DNA of 64,000 bases from Dromaius novaehollandiae (lineage: Eukaryota; Chordata; Aves; Casuariiformes; Dromaiidae), in contig NC_088105.1 in NCBI RefSeq assembly GCF_036370855.1, positions 10,731,619 to 10,795,618 of the forward strand, read 5' to 3'. The notes under the pieces are model-generated. The model did no database searches and was not told the origin of the DNA. It was given only the letters and a program-made list of their open reading frames with translations. Position numbers and translations under genes: made by a program. How positions within the stretch are numbered: position 1 is the first letter of the stretch; each line of letters begins with the position of its first letter. Below, one piece after another: positions 58,639 through 64,000 of the stretch.

Positions 58639-60019
58639 ACCTAAACATTGGATACTACCAATATAAAAGAAAGACATAGTGTTTGCTCTTCTCTCAGTGG
58701 GAATCAATCTAGAATTTTAGTTAATAAAACAGATTTTTCCTAATCAAACTAGTTTTGTAACAGAAAAATAAAGATTTTGGATAAGTTGGGTGTGATATAT
58801 TGAGCTGGATTAGAGCTTTTCTCTGCAGTGATGGATTTATGCGAATCCAGGGATTCAGCTATATTAACTAGACAACTTCAAATGGTGTGGTATAGCCCTG
58901 GGCAGAGACAAGGCTATAATTTCAGGCTTTGGGAGTTTTAAGAATGGATAATACAAATGTAGGCTTAGGTTAATGATGCATTTCATGCTCATTCATCTAG
59001 GTAATTACTTTAAAATACATATTTTAATCTATAAATTAAAACAATTAGATTGTGATCTTCTGCATGGCTGTGCAAATCTGCTAGTGATGCCTGTCCAATT
59101 CCCCACCCACTTATCTCAAATATCATGTGTGCTATTTCAATGCCGCTGCAAAGCTCTTCTGGCCAAGAGCACCACGGGCTGAGAGACTTGAGCCTTGTCA
59201 GGAGTGCGGGGACAGCGTGGAAGGAGTACTGGCAGGTACATGGCTTCAGCGTTGGCTGAAGCTGCCTCTTTGGCCCGCAGGTGAAGAGTAGCAACACTTG
59301 CCCTTGCAAGAAACTGCGCTTTCCTACACAGATTTGTTACTTTTTTCAAGTCTTTTTTTTTTCCCCCCACAATATAGATAAACATTCTTAATGATTAAAG
59401 TGATTATGACTTAAAACTTCTGGCTTGGATTTCTAGTTTTGATCCTAAATGAACCAGTTTTTCTTCTGTAGTATTCCCATGTTTGGAAACGACACTTTGA
59501 TGTGAAGCGCATACAACTTAACTTTGCAAGTAACAGTTGTGTACTTTTTATGACTACAGTGGTATTCCAGATTCATTTTTGATCAGCAGAATAGCAGTCT
59601 TTAATGATGTTCTGCAGCTCTTCTTCCTGCAGGTACTACTGTTTGTAAAGAAGCTATTTTGGAAGGGATTTTAGGGGAGGAGAGAGAGGTGTATAAAGTT
59701 TCCCTTTCTGCTTTTAGATGCCTTTGAGACTTCCCAAATAATAGCTATTTCCATATTTTCTTCCATTTCATCACATTGAGAAAAATCATAGAGCATGGGG
59801 CACATCCCTTTTTTCAAACCTCACTGTAAAAACAGTGTCTTCTCAGTTCAGCAGAGTAATACTGGAGTGTGAAGCCTCTACTAACAGACCACTGAGTCTA
59901 TTATCTTTCTTAAATATAACAAAAAAGCCAATGAGAAACCTGTCCACCTCCAGGAATGTTTTTCAGTTTCATTTTGAGGTATTACATGTTTCCAGTGATG
60001 AGAGATGCTCCTTGCAGTT

Positions 60020-60415
60020 TCATAGAATAATTTAGGTGAAGAGCCCTCAGGAGCATTTTGATCCAAACCCTTCCTCAAAGCAGGTGCAACTAGATCAGGT
60101 TGCTCAGGGCCTTATCCAGCTGAGTTTTGAGTATCTCCAAAGGAGAGAGGTGCCACCACACCTCTGGGCCCTCTTCTAGCATTTGACCGTCCTTATAGTG
60201 AAAACACTTTCCCTAGCTGGGATTTTCTGTGTTGCAACTTGTCTGTTGCCTCTTGTCCTTTTACTCCTGCGAGAAGGCTCTGGCTCTGTCTTCTCTGTAC
60301 CCTCCCACTATGTAGTTGCAGACAGCAATGAGACCTTGCCATTCTTCATCTCCTCCTAACACTGAGCAACCCTAGTGCTCTTAGTCTCTTTCTCAGCCTG
60401 AATATCTTTGGCATT
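60020..60415 (-). mobile_element. CR1 LINE 3' end (antisense)
   Basis: Read on the minus strand this is the 3' end of a bird CR1. The plus strand shows TCATAGAATAATTTAGGTGA, then CTAGATCAGGTTGCTCAGGG, CTTATCCAGCTGAGTTTTGA, CTCCAAAGG, TGTTGCCTCTTGTCC and the block ending TCTCTTTCTCAGCCTGAATA. All are in the order expected for the reverse complement of the CR1 3' region. It is diverged, without an intact frame, and 5'-truncated near 60415. Its orientation is opposite to XPR1. Confidence 0.85.
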
Positions 60416-60939
60416 TTTTGTAACAGATGTGGGTGTTGTAGAGGGCTTCCTTTGAACTGCTGTCTTGCTTTCTGAGGTGAACAGGAATATTTGTAGGAAC
60501 ACTTCCAGCCGGCGGAAGACTACAGAGATATTCTTGTTTGTTCCAGCTTACAAGTCCCAACAGCTTTCCTTTGCAGACATTGTATACCTTGTGTCAGGCT
60601 TGATTTGCTTGTAAACAAGCCCATCTCAAGGAGGACTCACTGATATGCCAGACAAGTAACTTGTATTCAAAATCGTATGGTGTATTGCCATTTAATTCAG
60701 CCTGTACGATTAAAAACAGGGGTCTGCTCTGAGAAAAGGGTGTATTTCTTTAAATTCAGACAGGTTTAGAGACACTCTGTTCAGACTCGTAGGGTTTTGA
60801 GTGTGTACATGACCTTCAAAAGTAAAGGGGGATATTGAACAGCCAAAATCTCTATTTATCTTCTCTTAATAGATTTGGTATTCTTATTCATTTATTAGAT
60901 AACTGCACAGCTGCCAAAGGTGACTCCCACTGACAGTGC

Positions 60940-61420
60940 ATGGGCCGCTGGTCATGTGAGTTTAAGAAATCTGAGCACTTAGGGATGTTTTGTCCAGTCT
61001 GGTATGCTTGCCATCAGAGAGCCTGTTTTTACTGTAAATGCTGGAAGCTTGAGCCATGGTTTCGCAGCAAAAAGCAACAGCAGCGCTGGCTTCAGGAATA
61101 CTTCCCTCCCAAGTCCTGTTATTCCCATTGCTGTGGTCTGCCACAGGGGTCTGTGCAATGGTGCTGTGCACCAAAGCAAGAACCTGCAAAAAAGGCAGTA
61201 GTTCTGCTTTTGAGTTTTTCTCTAAGCGTAGCAGGGAGAAGGGGAAGGGAGAGTGCAGGGGTAGTATGTGCTTGCTTTTTTCTAAAGGTGGGTCAGTTCC
61301 CTGATTCAAGCTCAGCCCAGCCCTACAGGTGGTTGTGCTGAAACAGCAGAGGGGCAGACGCCGGACTGCAAGGCGGGAGGACTGGGGCAAAGACCTGGGG
61401 TGCAGAGGCAGGAAGGTCAA
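60940..61420. other. Islet with overlapping open frames in intron 2
   Basis: A 133-codon plus-strand frame (60940-61341, Cys-rich) and a 152-codon antisense frame (60962-61420) overlap almost entirely. These are the longest frames in the intron. Neither has a recognisable domain. The mutual overlap suggests low stop density in a GC-richer patch rather than a gene. Confidence 0.25.
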
Positions 61421-62679
61421 ACTAGTGGTTTTACCAGGTTCCTTGTAATGGTTGCATTTTCGGAAATAACCAGTTCAGACGTTGCCTACCTAGAGCTCCT
61501 TACTGGTTATACTGTTAATTATTTGCTTGAAGTTGACAATATAAGTTTATTTGCAGACAAGGTGTAGGAGTTCTAGTATTTACTCACAGTGTATTTTCCA
61601 GCTCATTGTTTCTCAACCAACTCTGTGCACCCTTCTTACCTATGTTTTATTACCTTATATTTGTGAGTACATGACCTGAAGAAATATTTCTTTAAAAAAC
61701 AAATGGCAAAACTCGTTTAATTTCATAATCGAATTGATTGGATTCCAGTCCTGCCTAATTTTTACTCTGAGCTATAACTCTGGCATGGAAAAGACCAACT
61801 TTATCAAATTGCTTCCTAAACAAGCACTTCTGTCCATGTCTCCATTTTCTTCTTTGCTTAATTTTCAAGAAACTGGCGGAGATTTCCTTGAAGATCCTGG
61901 TTTTGCTTTAAACTGTCTGTCTTGTAGCATACTTGTTGCAAAAGTACAGTAACCTGCTAATCTTCCCATTTTACGCCTATATTTTAATGCTGTATTTTTC
62001 TACTGTGTTTAATGTACTTATTAGTATCGGGTTAGTTTTGAACCTATTAAAATAATATTACTTTTCTTTAACCTTTTTTCCCCAGGGTATTTGTATAGTC
62101 TCAGTATCCACAGTAGTCTTTCATAGTCGTGGTATTTCTCTTCTATTCTCTTCCTTTGAGCATTTATCTAAACTTCCTCAGAGTTCTTTCAGCTGAAAAA
62201 AATATAGGTAAGGGATTAAAAGATAGGTAAGGTTTAGGAATCTTTCTAAGTGAGCTTTTACTCTGCACACATTTTATTACCCGGAATACCAAAAAGTAAA
62301 TGTAATCTTTTGGATATTGAAAAGATTATTTGGCTTATTTGGAAATAAAAGCTATTTAATTGAAGAAATGCCTTTATGGCACGCTCTTGCGTCTATAATT
62401 CAACAGATTGTAGACATCGAAGATACTGATGACTGGCTTAGGTACTCATGTTGAAACATGGATTACAGTGCTCTAGTGGGGTCAGTTATCTGGCAGAAGA
62501 AAATCTGAACGTATTTACTGTAGATAAACTTGTCTTTTTAGTCGTATCTGTAGGTTTGGTTAATCAATTCAGATAGCCAAACTAATCTGCACTATCGTAG
62601 GTCTGCTTCCTTCCCAGGTTTGAGAACGCATCAGATAAATGCGCTTGATAGCAGAGGCAGCTGCCACTTTCATTGCTGC

Positions 62680-63400
62680 GATGCCGTCTGGTATCCTGTG
62701 ATACAAAGCAAAACACGATTAAGATGTCAAAAGGGATTTTCACCTTTCCAGCCCTTTCTTGATCCCCCTTTTCTTTTTCTCCTCTGTCGGTGATGTTTCC
62801 AGTTCACAGGGAAAGCTAACAGCTTTTCTTTCAGCGTTCTGCAGACTGCTTGAAATGTGAAATCCAAAATCAACTGAGCTCTCTGTAGTTAGCTAGGACT
62901 GAGTGTTGTTTTCTTTCTGATCCCTATAGGTTTGAATTTCTTCCATAAAGTATTTTGCAGAATAAACAAATGTTACGGGCCTCCTCTGATGTCTTTATAG
63001 AAATGACTCTTTGAAGAAAGAACAATTCTGCAATTAGTAGGATTTTGCTCAGTGTTAGAGGTCAAAAATCTTGCTGGCAAGGAAACTGGATCTGTGCCAG
63101 AACATGCTTTTAAATATCCATATTCTGATGGTGTTTCCAAAGGCAATACTAAGAAGCCCAACCCCTTTACTTGGCTGCTGGGAAGAAAGTGCAGGCTGGA
63201 AGGAGTCCATCTTATCAGCCCAGGTCTTTTTCCTTTGAAGAGGGTCTCTTTGTCCTTCGCCCTTCTGAGAGCCTCCTGCCTCTCTTTTATTAGTGATTTT
63301 TCTTGCCTATTGTGTCCCCCTGCGAGCTGCCTTGTTAGTGCATGACTGAGGCAGCTTTTATTCGCAGGGTGAGCCATGGTGAATAGCTGCCTCTCTTGTA
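62680..63400. promoter_or_regulatory. Candidate conserved non-coding segment in intron 2
   Basis: This segment has little simple sequence and includes GATACAAAGCAAAACACG and GATTAAGATGTCAAAAGGG. Further on, overlapping 97- and 134-codon frames run on opposite strands (63052-63345 and 62973-63377). No protein family is recognised. The regulatory reading is inferred from sequence texture only. Confidence 0.15.
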
Positions 63401-64000
63401 CACGAGAATGCCTCCTACTCCCGTCTAGCTCGTGGTCCTCTGTTGTTCAGCTTTCAGAGCTTCCAAATGACCTTGTCTTCAGCAGACACGCTCTCTTTGC
63501 TTCGTCTTGCACCAGCCGTCATCTCGGGGCTTAGATACTTTGTTCCTGGGTTTCCTTTGTTAGCCTTCATTCTTGTAAGCAGCCTTCGGTGTGATCGCAG
63601 GGTAAAGGATTACTCTAGCTTTCCTTAGCAGATGTTTACGGTGCAGGTTACATGTTGTATAAGCAGTTCAGTGCATGTAAATATGTCAAGTCATTGATAG
63701 TTTTTGTGAAACAGATGGACATAAAATGGTATCATGGGACTGAAATGTTATTAGTTATCATTGTTCTTGTTGTGTTCTGGAAAATGCATTTAATTTGAGA
63801 TAACTAATGGGAAAATGCTAGGGGAGCATTTTCAGTGGCATCTTTGCTGCCTGACTCCTATCAACGACTGTGCTTCTGTAATTTGCTAGGCATGTTGGCC
63901 TTAATACATCCATTAATGTGATCTCTGCTTGGGCAGAGCAAGCTGTTGGCTGCCAGTCTGCTGTATCTACTGCTGTCGCTTTCGGATTTTGAGGAGCACA

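Larger units (their letters stand above)
9060..64000 (+). other. XPR1: XPR1 transcription unit, 5' portion (runs off the window)
   Basis: The unit holds the promoter, the 5' leader (about 9060-9347), coding exons 1 and 2, intron 1 (7,775 bp) and at least the first 46,757 bp of intron 2. The remaining coding exons must lie beyond 64000: most of the SPX domain, the membrane segments and the EXS domain. No second gene could be recognised within the introns on either strand. The left limit is approximate because the transcription start was inferred from motifs. Confidence 0.85.
17244..64000 (+). other. XPR1: XPR1 intron 2, first 46.8 kb
   Basis: AT-rich DNA begins with a strong donor and shows no acceptor-flanked frame that I can match to XPR1 exon 3 or to any other gene. 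It contains two CR1 fragments, simple repeats, a few hairpins and several GC-richer islets, all listed separately. Outside those entries I see no recognisable gene, RNA or repeat. Old degraded transposon copies could have been missed, since no library search was possible. Confidence 0.8.

Noticed and set aside
63052..63345. 97-codon frame in intron 2
   Set aside because: It starts at GTG, overlaps a longer antisense frame and has no recognisable family.
17244..64000. Search by eye for XPR1 exon 3 and for CRISPR, operon, prophage or defence-system signatures
   Set aside because: None seen. The window is vertebrate intron DNA, and short repeats here are microsatellites or CR1, not CRISPR arrays.

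Overview
The window reads as vertebrate nuclear DNA, most likely from a bird. The clues are a single large-intron gene, CR1 LINE fragments, one possible MIR relic, few recognisable repeats and a GC-rich promoter island. There is no prokaryotic organisation: no operons, no dense long ORFs and no ribosome-binding sites. Nearly all open frames are chance frames, long ones in GC-rich stretches and short ones in AT-rich introns.

The one gene I can name is XPR1, the SPX-domain phosphate exporter and host receptor for xenotropic/polytropic gammaretroviruses. It lies on the + strand and only its 5' end is present. Coding exon 1 (9348-9416, 23 codons) and coding exon 2 (17192-17243, 17 codons plus one base) join across a 7.8 kb intron to give the first 40 residues, the first helical part of the SPX domain. 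Exon 2 ends in phase 1. I recognise no further XPR1 exon up to 64000, so the remaining 46.8 kb appears to be part of a very large intron 2.

Layout. 1-8560: upstream intergenic DNA alternating between GC/CpG-rich blocks (about 360-1100, 3380-3660, 4380-5960, 6360-6830) and short AT-rich islets that look like conserved non-coding elements. The islets include a duplicated TAATTA-containing motif (3111 and 3692) and an inverted-repeat element with four nuclear-receptor half-sites (4094-4233). 8560-9660: CpG-island promoter with GC boxes, a perfect CRE, an X-box-like site, a YY1-type site, CGG repeats and two short upstream ORFs. 9417-17191: intron 1, ending in a perfect TACTAAC branch site. 17244-64000: intron 2, AT-rich, with two clear CR1 fragments (51630-52213 and 60020-60415), simple repeats, purine-pyrimidine alternating tracts, perfect hairpins and a few GC-rich islets.

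I found no undescribed multi-gene system. The best leads are regulatory or structural: the duplicated TAATTA motif, the inverted-repeat half-site element, the CGG-repeat/uORF leader of XPR1 and a perfect 14-bp hairpin in intron 2. Conservation, expression and repeat identities could not be computed here.
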